Positions 25,256-42,263 of a stretch of DNA of 64,000 nucleotides are shown in pieces. The notes beneath the pieces were generated by a model. The model made no database searches. It had not been told where the DNA came from and saw only the letters and a list, made by a program, of their open reading frames with translations. Position 1 is the first letter of the stretch; each line of letters begins with the position of its first letter. Position numbers and translations under genes: made by a program. Origin of the DNA: Selaginella tamariscina (lineage: Eukaryota; Streptophyta; Lycopodiopsida; Selaginellales; Selaginellaceae); NCBI GenBank assembly GCA_003024785.1, contig PUQB01000170.1:310545-374544 (forward strand), in the 5' to 3' direction.

Positions 25256-27130
25256 AACGTGACGTGTCTGGTATGTATTCTTTTGCCTCGTTCACACACG
25301 CAAGGTAGAGTACAAAGAGTGAAAGAGGCCTGTACAACGCACTCTTCTTTTTTATTTATTTGATTTCTTAATGTTTTTTTTTCTTTGAATAGATTAGTTA
25401 GTTTAATTTATTTAGATTGTTCGTTTCATTTTCTTCAAAGTAACTTCCTTTGTTGCTGGAGGAGATTTTGGGTTTTACTGACTTGAATATAAAGCCCTGT
25501 GTATAGTTGCAATCACACTAGCTTGTTGTATGCATGTGTGTGTGTGTGTGTGCGTGTGTGTTTGTGAGTGCATACTGGTCCCCACTAAAGAGCGCATGTC
25601 ATATATTCGACAATAGAAAGAGGCAGACAAGAGGTGCTGTGACTAGGACATGTGGCTTTGTTTCTTTTACTAATTTAGCAGTTTATATTATTAAATTTAA
25701 ATAAAACACTTTACCTACACCATCTCCCCCATTAAAATCTCTCCCCCTTTTGCCCTTGTGTCTCAGTTCTATTGATTCCCCTTTTCCCCTTATTTCACGA
25801 TATGTCTCAGTTCGTTGTCACGCTGCTTGTTGCTGCGTTTTATTACGTGTGTGCGAGTGTGTAGATTCACAGGGCGTGGGCGTGGGCGTGGATGGGAATT
25901 TCTCGCAGAGATGGGATCACAACTACTCGTGCATATTCGACACAAGCAGGAGCTTTACATACCCCACATCGCATATGTCACATACTTCAACATAACATAC
26001 AAGGCACCCACGTACTGCTCGGAGCAGCAGTGCCTCGACTCGTGCACGTACGACTGCTCCTGCTCGGCTGCGGTGTACGACCAGCCCACCACTGCGTGCT
26101 ACCAGTACCACGACTACATACCGGTTCAGACCATCCCCTTTATACCTGTCCGGAGGAGGGACACCATTAGTGCGTACATCAAGGTCAACCACGGGTATGA
26201 ATCTTCCGCATGTAACTTGGGGTCTCCTGTGTTTGCTGCGGTTCTATGTGTGTTGATTACAGCGTGTGTGTGGTGTCTTTCTCACTAGACAATATAATTT
26301 GTAATAATAATGCAGGATTAAGCTCTTCTTTTCCTTATATGTTCGTAGATAGAGATTGGAACAGTCAGTGGAATTATTGAAATACAGTTACTAGGAAACG
26401 GTTCTGACGCATTTTTATACTCGTAGTATGCACACACGCACACGTACGTGTGTGTGTATGTGTGTGTGTGTATATATATATATATGGAAAAGTTGGTGTG
26501 AGTGATGTTTAGCATGTATGGGTAGGTCGGCAAACAAAGTTTGTCATAGAATATGACCGCACTTTGTTCACGAATTTCTCGACTTTAATGGTTTATGTGG
26601 GCCACGTGTGATAACCGTATTGACCTGATTTGGACGTTCTAGATTTGTTTCATCGACGGTTTATGTTCATATGGGAGTTGACGGTTCAGATGAAAGAATT
26701 GAAGCGACGGGCTAGAAGACCTAACCCTAGAACAGTTTGAGATGTGTGTGCGGCGGAGTTGCAGGTACGTCAAGGAGAACCTACTTAGGACCTTGCATCT
26801 CAATGAATTTGCCCATCTCTGTGTCCGAGGCCAATTTCTTGCGTGTGCGTGCGTGTGTTTTATTTTGGGACAAATGATGAGTTTTATATAAGGTCTCGTT
26901 CGTCTGAGCTTTTGGGGCCTTGACGACAAGATATATATCACCACCCATAGACTGATGTCCACAAAATTCTGGGTTTTCAATGTGTGTGTGTGTGTGTGTG
27001 CGCCTCTGTTAAAGTTCTTTTTTATTTAAATGATTTCTCAACGATACATAAATACATTGATTTTTTATTTAATACGATTTTAACATTACGATTTAATACT
27101 AAAAAAACATAAGAAACTAGCTGATTTAAG
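23690..27130 (+). repeat. tandem segmental duplication, copy 1
   Basis: From intron 17 of the HUB gene through its last three exons and about 1.9 kb downstream, this segment recurs at about 27185-31560. Both exons and intergenic DNA are shared, e.g. 26770-26980 with 31270-31500. The middle is not shared: copy 1 has the PAN-domain reading frame, copy 2 a 399-aa ORF plus only the PAN gene's membrane-segment exon. Confidence 0.85.
25815..26288 (+). CDS. PAN-like cysteine-rich protein with C-terminal hydrophobic segment
   Basis: An open frame running to a stop at 26286-26288. The cysteine-rich part (TYCSEQQCLDSCTYDCSCSA, then ACYQYHDYIP) resembles the PAN/apple domain of plant G-type lectin S-receptor-like proteins. 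It is followed by VFAAVLCVLITACVWC, a hydrophobic stretch fitting a membrane anchor or GPI signal, with no kinase after it. The true start is uncertain: the first 40 or so residues are low-complexity, and an upstream splice into the segment after 25870 is possible. It could be a small surface protein or a fragment of a lectin receptor gene. The homologous hydrophobic exon is at 30472-30611. Confidence 0.5.
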   Translation: MSRCLLLRFITCVRVCRFTGRGRGRGWEFLAEMGSQLLVHIRHKQELYIPHIAYVTYFNITYKAPTYCSEQQCLDSCTYDCSCSAAVYDQPTTACYQYHDYIPVQTIPFIPVRRRDTISAYIKVNHGYESSACNLGSPVFAAVLCVLITACVWCLSH

Positions 27131-27312
27131 AAATTCATTTGAATGTTTTAAACGCAGAGTTTAATAAGTTAATATAAGCATGAAAAGCTTCATATTTCTA
27201 ACAGTAGCACTGCATACCTTCATATTTCTAACAGTAGCTTTGCATACCTTCATATTTATCCATTCGCTATACAAGAATGCAATATGTTAACTATGATGAA
27301 TGCTGTTTACAG

Positions 27313-28692
27313 AGGCGAGACAACATGCGTCAGCATTGGAAGCTGCTAAGCGAAGAGCTGCAGAAGGCGAAAGGGATGCTCTTTCATTGAAGTCTGCTCT
27401 TGAGGCCTCTGATAAGGAATTCCAGGAGCCCCTTAAGAAAGCTGGAGAGGCTCAATTAGCTCTAGAGAAGAAGAAGTAAGTCATATATTTATGATATGTA
27501 TCGAAAGAAAAAATATAAATATATCGTAATTTTAAGGGGGGTATCGTGGATATAACCCTCGTATATTATCTATTTTGGTAGATGTATGTATGTATACACA
27601 CACAGATGGCGATAATCATTATTTATGTAGATAATTGAATTGTCATTATGTATTATAGCTTTGAGAAAAGGAGGCTTGAAGAGGAGGTAACAGTTACTCG
27701 GAACAAGCTTGCTCGGAATGGCGGGTCACAGGAGGTGGAGAAGTTGCAGGAAGAAGTTAAGAGATACAGGACTCTCCTAAGGTGTGGAGTTTGCCATGAC
27801 CGTCAGAAAGAGGTAACGTAAATTCACTGTAGGATTCTCCTATTACAGTGCACACATATATGGAAAGTGCGTGCATAATCTTATGCTGCATATATACATT
27901 TCAACAGTATGTTACATTCACTCATATAGAATAATGGAGTCGCACAAAAAAGTATATATAATTGAGGTTTCATACTTTGTGTGCCATTTTCTTTAGTTTT
28001 ATAATACAATATGTTGTTATTATTGTTATTTCGTACATACGATGAGCCTGAAGTCGTATGGGTTATATATTAGTAACAACTATACATTGACGTATGGGTT
28101 ATATATTTGTAACAACTATACATTGACGCCATTAGTAGTGTAATATAGGAAATCAATACATCTTAGTTTAATATATTAGCTTAATATGTGGATATATAAT
28201 TTACGTAAAGCAACTGTAACGCAATGTATTATGCAAAAAATCATATGTATATATATACACACGTTAACAGATGCATCCGCTTGGTAATGTTCGTTATGTA
28301 TGTATGCTTTGTCCGCATATACATAGCAAAACAAGTACATGTGATGCATGGTTTTATATATGTATGTATTACTAACTTAAGGGATTCCCAATGCACAACT
28401 GTGAAGATACATATATATCTGCTTGTTCATATATATTTGTACATAGAGTGAGAATGGTGTGTGCACTTATGTATCTTTATAGTTTTTTGTAAATTTCAAA
28501 GAACATATACATACTTACATGCATCTACATGCACCTATGTATATATACGTATACGTACACACTTGCATTATGATTTTACAGGTGGCAGTAGCCGAGAAGA
28601 ATTTAGAGACACGGCACAGGAAGTGTCCGGCTTGTGGGTTAGGGTTTGGGCAGAGTGACGTGACGTGCGGCCGGTCTACATATGAAACGTGA
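27313..28692 (+). pseudogene. partial HUB duplicate with gutted RING
   Basis: Copies of the last three HUB exons: 27313-27475, 27659-27812, 28582-28692. The first two are nearly identical to the parent and keep CGVCHDRQKE. The last exon has lost the segment carrying C-H and C-X2-C ligands (CFHLFCSPCIQ in the parent), going from VAVAEKN straight to LETRHRKCPACG, and has a changed C-terminus. There is no upstream coiled-coil region or start exon. Without the central ligands the RING cannot fold normally, so this is a non-functional fragment, although it could be transcribed. Confidence 0.85.
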
Positions 28693-29131
28693 CGTGTCTG
28701 GTATGTATTCTCCTGCCGAGTGAAGGAGGCCTGTACAACGCACTCTTCTTTTTTATTTATTTGATTTCTTAATGTTTTTTTTTTCTTTGAATAGATTACT
28801 GCATTAATGCTTTATTTTAAACATAGTTAGTTTAATTTATTTAGATTGTTCGTTTCGTTTTCTTCAAAGTAACTTCCTTTGTTGCTGGAGGAGATTTTGG
28901 GTTGTTACTGACTTGTGTATAGTTGCAATCACACTAGCGTACGTATGCTTGTTATACGTGTGTGTGTGTGTGTGGTTTGTGAGTGCATAATGGTCCCACT
29001 AAAGAGAGCATATAGAAAGAAAACACCTTATTTCCCTCCCTTGTGTACGAAAACTTTTTAATAAAGCCTTTTTTTAGGTTTGCGGGCGGGATTAGGGTTT
29101 AGGGAGGTTTTTAGGGTTCTGAGGAGCAGCG

Positions 29132-30331
29132 ATGGGATACAAGAAGCAGGCGCCGCCGCAGCCGCCGAAGGAGAAGCAGAAGACAAGGGCGCCGCCGCAG
29201 CCGCAGCCGCCGACACCGCCGTCGGATCCGCCGGTCTCACTGACCATCATCTACTACGAGCTTCGCAAGGATTGGCCCGTTCCCCAGAGGCTTCTCGAAT
29301 CGAAGATTGACGATCTATGCAATGACAGGGATTTCGTGGCTGATGTGGATGAGTGGCTTAACACTCTAGGTCTTTCGGAAGACGTAAGCGTGGAGAGGAA
29401 TCTTCATCCACATGGTAAAGAAGGTTGGGCGGTGCGTATGTTTGTAGAACAGGGCGGCTTTGTTGCATACCGTCCTAACGTCAACAGCCAAGATCACACT
29501 GGATTGTTGTGCCGGCAGGCGCTGCGTTTCCAGAACTATGCAAAGGCCCAGGCAGACATGTTGCTTGCGGAAGAGGCAGCCCAGGCGGAGGAGAGGAAGA
29601 AAGGCGACAAGATGAAGGAGGAGGCAGCGGTAGAGATGGAGGAGGCAGCTGAGTCTAGTGGTAGTAATTCCGTGACAGCACTGATCACTGCCTTGAGAAA
29701 CGAGTTCCAGCAGCAGTTCACGCAGCAGCAGGGCCAGATCTCCTCTTTGAAAGAGGAGAACGTGGACCTGGGGGTTCAGATCACTGATCTGCGGGCTCAG
29801 ATCACTGCGCAGCAGGCTCAGATCACTGCGCAGCAGGCTCAGATCACTGAGCAGCAGGCTCAAATCACTTCGCTGAATCAAGAAAGGGCTTCAATGAGAT
29901 CCACTTTAAATTCTCTTAAAGCCGTTTACAAGAGGAAATTACTGGAGTCCTTCAGAATTAAAGTTGGAGGTATGTTTCCAGACTGCATCTGGAAGGGAAA
30001 GATTCCCGACCCTGAATGGTGGAGTACTCTGATTCGAGATCCCAGGAGCGTTGGAGTGATCTCTTCGGCATCAGGAATCGCATTCGACATGTCGACGCTT
30101 GCGTTGACGAGTTATAACCGCAGGTCAATCCAGAAAGCAGGAGGAGTGGCTGCACATGTCATCACTGAAGAGCCCGAGGTCTTTGCCACTCTGGTTTGTC
30201 AGTACGATGGTGCTGCACTGGAGGGGATGAAGAAGATCTGTCAGCTAGTCTTCGAGCGTGACGCAGTTGAGGATGCATTTGGGGAGGTTGATTGCTGTAA
30301 ATGCCCGGTGCACTGTCCGGCAATAGAGTAA
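29132..30331 (+). CDS. 399-aa intronless protein with central coiled coil, family unknown
   Basis: A single uninterrupted frame from an ATG at 29132. The N-terminus (residues 1-30) is Pro/Lys/Gln-rich. Residues about 35-135 form a globular-looking segment (LTIIYYELRKDWPVPQRLL, DEWLNTLGLSEDVSVERN, EGWAVRMFVEQGGFVAYRPN). Residues 145-180 are Glu/Ala-rich. A coiled coil follows with near-exact ITAQQAQ heptads (about 225-255). A conserved-looking C-terminal part contains FRIKVGGMFPDCIWKGKI and ends Cys-rich (CCKCPVHC). I recognise no family. Base composition is clearly more GC-rich than the flanks. A telomere-like GGGTTTAGGG lies just upstream at 29095-29104. A perfect donor (GTAAGT) overlaps the stop, so a short 3' exon is possible. 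The block exists in only one arm of the tandem duplication. Confidence 0.7.
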   Translation: MGYKKQAPPQPPKEKQKTRAPPQPQPPTPPSDPPVSLTIIYYELRKDWPVPQRLLESKIDDLCNDRDFVADVDEWLNTLGLSEDVSVERNLHPHGKEGWAVRMFVEQGGFVAYRPNVNSQDHTGLLCRQALRFQNYAKAQADMLLAEEAAQAEERKKGDKMKEEAAVEMEEAAESSGSNSVTALITALRNEFQQQFTQQQGQISSLKEENVDLGVQITDLRAQITAQQAQITAQQAQITEQQAQITSLNQERASMRSTLNSLKAVYKRKLLESFRIKVGGMFPDCIWKGKIPDPEWWSTLIRDPRSVGVISSASGIAFDMSTLALTSYNRRSIQKAGGVAAHVITEEPEVFATLVCQYDGAALEGMKKICQLVFERDAVEDAFGEVDCCKCPVHCPAIE

Positions 30332-30471
30332 GTATTTCTTCTTTTTTTTAAAGTTTTATTAATTATTTCTTTCATGCAGGGTGTGAAAATGACCTTCCGG
30401 AAGAAGCCATTTTGTTTACCTTTTTTTTTTGTTTCTTGTTTTTTCTTTTACTGTTTTGTCCATATCATCCC

Positions 30472-30614
30472 GTTTACCTGTCCGGAGGAGGGACACCACT
30501 TCTTATATCAAGGATGAATCTTCCGCATAACTTGGGGGCTCCCGTGTTTGCTGCGGTTCTATGTGTGTTGATTACAGTGTGTGTGTGGTGTCTTTCTCAC
30601 TGGACAATATAATT
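30472..30614 (+). pseudogene. remnant of the PAN gene's membrane-segment exon
   Basis: Homologous to about 26140-26290. It retains the stretch encoding VFAAVLCVLITVCVWCLSH but has lost the cysteine-rich PAN part. It lies 140 bp downstream of the 399-aa ORF and could in principle be spliced to it, but no in-frame junction is evident. Confidence 0.5.
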
Positions 30615-31587
30615 CAGGATTTAGCTCTTCTTTTCCTTATATGTTTGTAGACTAGAAACATACACCTGTTTATGCACTCGTAGAATATAAATATATACAC
30701 ACACGCACACGTACGTGTGTGTGTGTGTGTGTTTTATATATATATTGTACCACACAGTCCCTTATGTAGGTTCATGTAGATGCCCGTTCTGGGTATAAGT
30801 ATTGAGCATGATATGGTGCATGGCTCCTCGAACTCGTCTGCCTTCGGCCAGTGCCTTGTTTCTGATGCACTCTTGTAATAAGCGAGCATAAGGAGTGATA
30901 TCCAGTTTATGAATGGTTTCAAGCTCACTCACCATCTCTTAAACTTCTTATCATGAACTATCAGTACATGTCATATATGGTAAATCAAAAAATATCATTC
31001 TCTACACCCCCGACTCAATGCCTGTAAACGTTTTTCAATGCATCCGCTCAAATGGATAGTGGCTGATCGTTGTCGATAGCGACGGTTGGATGAATAATTG
31101 GAAACGACGGTTGAGATTGTTTTAAGGAGGCTTGACGGCTGGGATGGAAGACCTAACCCTAGAACAGAGGCTTAAACTGATTAAGGAGGCTGACCCTAGA
31201 ACAGGGGATTAGGGTTGTTTATAGGTCGGTGATGATTTCGTGTGTGCGGCGGAGTTGCAGGTAGAGGCTAAGTCCTTGTTCGTCAAGGAGAACCTACTTA
31301 GGACCTCCTTGCATCTCAATGAATTTGCCCATCTCCGTGTCTGAGGCCAATTTCTTGCGTGTGTGTGTGTGGTATGTTTTATTTTGGGACAAATGATGAG
31401 TTTTATATAAGGTCTCGTTCGTCTGAGCTTTTGGGGCCTTGACGACAAGATATATATCACCACCCATAGACTGATGTCCACAAAATTCTGGGTTTTCAAT
31501 GTGTGTGTGCGGGCGTGCGATTTTTTGATTTTTTATTTAATACGATTAATATTAAAAAGCTTATAGAGTTTAATAAATTAATTAGCA

Positions 31588-32786
31588 TTAAGCTTCCACA
31601 TTCTCCTCTTTGGGTTTTACATAAGTGTCTGGCTTATTAATATCTGCCTTGACATCATTTTCTAACTCACTTGTCTCAGATTCTGCCTTCCCTGATGTAA
31701 GTTCGGTCTGAAACTCGTTTGCAGCCTGTATAGAATTAAATCAATTACTTAATATTATTCGATGCATACACACGCGTATACTGCATATACAGACACATAC
31801 ACACATACAGAACATACCCCGTAATACACGTATATGTTCGTAACTCAACATTAATGGTAGCGCGTTGTATACGTGTGTGTGTGTTACATGTGTATACACA
31901 CGTGTGTGTTATACAGGTGTGTATACACATACCTGCTGGAAGCTTTTGACAGTTTTGCCAAGGCTCTTCCCAATCTCTGGGAGTTTCTTCGGGCCAAACA
32001 CGAGTGCAGCTACCCCAGCAATCACCGCAAGCTCCGGTACACCAAGACCAAACAGTGCCTCAACCTTTAAACCTTTCTTCTTTGCCCTTGAGAATGTGCC
32101 CTTTGCCCTTAACACACCTACCTCACCCTTAAACGTTGAAGTACCTGCACACCCAACAAGCGTGTGCGTGCGTGCGTGCGTGTGTGTGTATGTGTGTGTG
32201 TGATCTTCCTTAACAAGTATAATGCTTTCTCATAATCTATCCTACCTACACACACACACACACATATATTACACTTTCTCATAATCTATCCTCACACACA
32301 GACACACACACAGACACATACATATATATTACACTTTCTCATAATCTATCCTACACACACCCCTTTACAACAAAATATATATTGCGAATATTCACACACA
32401 CACACAGTAAATGTGTTATCATTTTGAATGAAAGCACACTTATATAAATATACATGTACAAACGTATAAATAAACATGTATGTGTGTTATTTTGTGTGTG
32501 TGTGTGTGTGGTGTGCTTATGGGCATATAACACACCGACAAAATTGAGAGAGGTTTATTATACTGAAACAACACATACACGATTAACTGTTCCATAATAG
32601 ACACCACATACATACACATATAAAACACACGCACTCACCACACACACGCACACATCGTATACACATACAGAATTACATAATGAATTGTTCAATACCTGGG
32701 AGAAATGAAGTGACAAGAGTGGCATTTGTGGAATTGGGCCTCGGACACGGCAAGACGTTCGTAAATTGCACAGACGCCATCGCCAT
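31588..32786 (-). CDS. TATA: Thylakoid twin-arginine translocase subunit Tha4/TatA
   Basis: Three exons: 32696-32786, 31933-32144, 31588-31725, all in phase; 146 residues. An N-terminal Ser/Asn/Thr-rich stretch fits a chloroplast transit peptide. The core ALFGLGVPELAVIAGVAALV (one membrane helix), then FGPKKLPEIGKSLGKTVKSF (amphipathic helix) is diagnostic of Tha4, including the Glu in the helix and the FGPKKLPE hinge. The acidic C-terminal tail is as expected. Tha4 oligomers form the pore of the delta-pH pathway that moves folded twin-arginine proteins into the thylakoid lumen. The gene is intact and diverges from the neighbouring kinase gene with 530 bp between start codons. Confidence 0.96.
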
Positions 32787-33315
32787 TTGCTAAAACCCTC
32801 GTCCCAAAATTCACTTGATCCAGTTTATTACTTAATTACAGTAGTTCAAGTTTGACTCATTATGTAATGCATGTATGTATGTATGTAATGCATGTATGCA
32901 TGCATGTATGTATATAAACATTGTCTAAACATGTTTAAACATTTACTATAAACAATTACATGGCATTTCAGGTAATAAAAACATACATAAAACTCAGGAA
33001 AATGAGTTAATTTTAGATTAATTAGTAAATTAATAATATTTAATTTATTATTTAAATTTTTATAGTTTTTTTAAAAACTTATTAACTGTTAAAAAATATA
33101 ATATAAACGAGAAAAATGGATAACTCTTAATTAACTTCTTTCTACCGAAAATGTGCTGAATATTTGTCTGAGTTATTTATTTTATATATATACTGATTAT
33201 TTAAATGTTATATATTTTATTCTTTATTCAATTATCATTTTTAAAAAATTTATAAAGGTTTATTTTTAATCACCGTAGTTAATGTTAAACCACCTAGTTT
33301 AGGGTTAATTAGCAA

Positions 33316-39207
<5,892 letters not shown>

Positions 39208-39267
39208 ATTAATGAGCATTATCAGACATTACGTCATATAGAATCTCGTGCAAACATTTATTACCAC

Positions 39268-39351
39268 CCGACCTTAGCTCAGTTGGTAGAGCGGAGGACT
39301 GTAGAATCAACAGATATCCTTAGGTCGCTGGTTCGATTCCGGCAGGTCGGA
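39268..39351 (+). tRNA. tRNA-Tyr (GTA) with intron
   Basis: CCGACCTTAGCTCAGTTGGT begins a canonical nuclear tRNA-Tyr: D arm GCTCAGTTGGTAGAGC, anticodon GTA at 39301-39303, T arm GCTGGTTCGATTCCGGC, and a 7-bp acceptor stem closing with GGTCGG plus discriminator A. A short intron (about 11-12 nt, from 39305) follows the base 3' of the anticodon, as in all plant tRNA-Tyr genes. A T-rich terminator follows. It starts 60 bp after the F2KP stop codon. Confidence 0.96.
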
Positions 39352-40208
39352 TTTATTTTTTAGCCTTTTTTTAACTCGGCCTTTAATTAAATAAAGGTTT
39401 AACTTTTTACTCACGCGTTTTTGGCGGCTTAAGTTAAGCCTAAAATCTCACTTCATTTCACCGATGGTCTCTTCTGTTCTCGAGCGAACGCCATCGTCTT
39501 CTTCTTCCTCGTCCAGGCGTTGGTGTTGCGGAAGCGTTCAAGAACAAAGCCCTCGTTCAGGTATTTTCTTTAGCGAAAATTCGCATTTTTGCTTCAGCTT
39601 TTCTTGAAAATCTGCAACGAAAAGAACGCTCTTTGGCGAAAATCTCCTTCTTTCCTTGAATCTTGTAGAAAATCTGCATCTTTTCTTCAACTCCTTGCCA
39701 AAGTTTGCATTTTGCCTATCTTTCCTTGAAAATCTCGATGTTTTTGCAAATGTCCGTTGAATAATGTCGCAATTTTGCTCGAAATCCTTGTGAAAATCCA
39801 TACTTTCTTCAGAACTCTGTCCGTCTTCTTAAAATCTGCCAGAAAGATGCAATCTTTTATCGTATTTCTTGCTTTACAGGTGAAGCAATGACGCAGGGGA
39901 GCGGCCTCTTCAAGAATCAGTGAGTGATTCCGTAAATTATTTCCCCTGTCTTTTAGGCAAGAACTTCCCGATTAGATTAGAGAGCGAAACTGCACATACT
40001 TGCATAAAACCGTTCTTGTTTTCTTGCTACGGCAGAAATTTGCATTTTTCTTGCACACATTCTGTTATTCTTTGGTCCTTGCATTCTTGCTCTAGCCCAA
40101 GGACCGGGAAAGATCCACATTCTTGCACTAGAAGCAAAGATTAGGCGCCATAGTCTTGATAGAGAAGCCTAGGTTTTCGTATTCTTTGCTTTCTGCTGAC
40201 TAAGAGAC

Positions 40209-41169
40209 ATGGGTGGATCTACATTGGACCTGTTTGGCAAAAGCCTCAAGGAAACCCTTCAGAAAAGTACCTCGGACAGCGACAAGCGGCGGGATATGCA
40301 GAAGCTCGTGTGGCAGCAGCAGGCGGATCTGATGCACCCGAGGCTGAGCACCATGAGGAAGTGGAGATGCTGAACTCTATCCAGGCCAAGGAGCAGGAAA
40401 TCGAGAAACGCAAGGCGAGGTGCACCAGAAGGTCCAGGCCAAGCTTACCAAGGTCGAGCTAGAGGCCAGAAACCTGGATAACCTCCGCAAGGTAAATGTC
40501 TTTGTTGGGTTTTCTCTAGATTCATTGTCTGGATGGGTTTTCTGAGAATGTCTGCATTTGGGTATTGAGAGGATTGAAAATGGACATGGGTTTTGTTTGC
40601 GCATTATGCGGCTGAAAATGCACATGGGTTTTCTGAAATCTATTGTTTATTTGTTTATTTTACAGGAGCTGGAAAATCTCGAGGACCCAACCAGGAAGGA
40701 AGTGGGTGAGATCAGGAAGAAGATAGAGGCCGTGGAGCGTGAACTCAAGCCACTGAAGCAGTTGGTCGATAAGAAGGTTTGTCTTTTTGCGGATATTTTT
40801 TTGTTTCTTTATCTGACGTTTCACACACATACACACGTACGCATGTTTACTTACATTATTGTACTTCGAGTCCTATGCAGGAAAAGGAGTTGAAAGAGGC
40901 ATCGAAAGCCCATGAGGAGAGAATCAAGCAGAAAACGCACTGGTGAACAAACTCATGGAGTAATCTTTTATTTTCCTTCAATGAACTCAAGCATAGATGA
41001 TGCATATACTTTGTGCAGAGTTTGTTTAGTATATACTTAGATGGTTATATGTTTCAGGTGGTGGCCGAGAGTGAAGCGCTGAGGATGAAGAAGCTGAATG
41101 AACTCTCGAAGAGCTTTGAGGACCTGGAGCTTGGTAGTTCCCAACACCACCGTCTCTACTGGTGCATAG
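40209..41169 (+). CDS. RAB6-interacting golgin-like (DUF662) coiled-coil protein
   Basis: Exons about 40209-40491, 40666-40776, 40881-40960, 41058-41169. The conserved core matches the plant DUF662/RAB6-interacting golgin family: AKEQEIEKRKA, LENLEDPTRKEVGEIRKKIE, VERELKPLKQLVDKKEKELK, LVNKLME, and SEALRMKKLNELSKSFEDLE. Family members are short coiled-coil proteins of poorly known function. Exon 1 contains two one-base breaks (about 40336 and 40420) and exon 3 one near 40940, where the donor also appears to have lost a G. A start-proximal exon pair at 39463-39571 and 39889-39928 may be 5' leader or an N-terminal extension. The exact C-terminus is uncertain. Confidence 0.75.
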
Positions 41170-42185
41170 GTATGCAAACTCTTAATATGAGAAGTAATCA
41201 AAGTACATATAGCCCCGTTTTTCTGTGCATGGATGATGGCAGAATTTTGTTTATTTCCTTTGTTTACATATTCTTCATTGAACTTAAGTTGCTTAATTGT
41301 TCAATATTTTCTATGGTTCTGCATACGTACATTGCATGCCTAACGCATACACCTGTCATGCATACGTATACATGAATGTGTGTTTGACAACAACATCTCG
41401 CTTTATGTATATACAGATTGCATTTAACTAACAGAAGACTGTTTTGCCCACACGATAAGAAATAAGTACAGAAGCGACATGTTATTTATATCGATATATC
41501 GTGCATTTGTGTATATGAATATAAGCATCTATTAGTTTTCTTGATCTCGTATTAATATATGGATACTGATTTGCATTAATTGCGATATATTTGCAAACAA
41601 TCACTCTGCATCCCTACGTTTACCTCTTTCGTTTTCACCTGAGTAACACATGAGTCGCCGGTCCATTTGTAGCTCATTCAGTTCACCCTTTAACTTCATC
41701 AGAAGCCTCCAAACGATACATATATTTCCCTGTCATTCATAATTGCAACTATTCAACACACACACCACACACACACAATCAATGAATACGTAGTGTACAG
41801 AGCTAGACGTGTAAGTTTGTGTTTCTCTCTCTTTCTCTCTCACACACACACGCACGCAGAGAGAGGTGTCATTTTTAAGCACACACAGGCGTGCACACAT
41901 GCACATGGGGGAACCTACTATGATGTACATATTATAATACATACTTTATGGAGATGAATACACAAATTATATACAAAGCACAAGCTATATGAGTATGCAT
42001 AGCTTAAAATGAACGAAAAAGAAGTGGAAATAATAATAATAATATTACGTGAATAATAAATTATTCATTAAACTATAGTATATGATAAATTTATTTAGTA
42101 TGGTAAACAGCTGTACATACACTTTGTGCTGAGATCGAGCTTTCCGTACATTGCGTACTGTTTTCTTCGTTTATTCGATATTATA
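41170..42185. other. intergenic, no gene seen
   Basis: AT-rich spacer with CA/CT microsatellites near 41755-41890. No supported coding sequence. Confidence 0.6.
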
Positions 42186-42190
42186 TATAT

Positions 42191-42230
42191 AGGGTTAGGG
42201 TTAGGTTCAGGATTTTAGGGTTTAGGGTTT
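42191..42230 (+). promoter_or_regulatory. telomere-like repeats upstream of the Fic gene
   Basis: AGGGTTAGGGTTAGG and TTTTAGGGTTTAGGGTTT, about 35-75 bp upstream of the Fic start codon. Telo-box-type promoter element by motif and position; could also be an interstitial telomere trace. Confidence 0.5.
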
Positions 42231-42263
42231 GAAAGAAAGATTCAGCGGGACAACGCATCGGGC

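Larger units (their letters stand above)
27185..31560 (+). repeat. tandem segmental duplication, copy 2
   Basis: Second arm of the duplication, directly abutting copy 1. It is longer because of a unique block at about 29005-30455. Small indels and substitutions separate the arms, so the event is not very recent. Confidence 0.85.

Noticed and set aside
26639..26980. 113-residue minus frame, with a homologue at 31209-31499
   Set aside because: Conservation is only that of the recent tandem duplication; the frames diverge at their ends and include a CA tract.
39538..39801. 87-residue minus frame with Lys/Phe/Arg repeats
   Set aside because: Lies in a transcribed, likely intronic leader of the DUF662 gene; built from recurring TTGAAAATCTGCA-like phrases.
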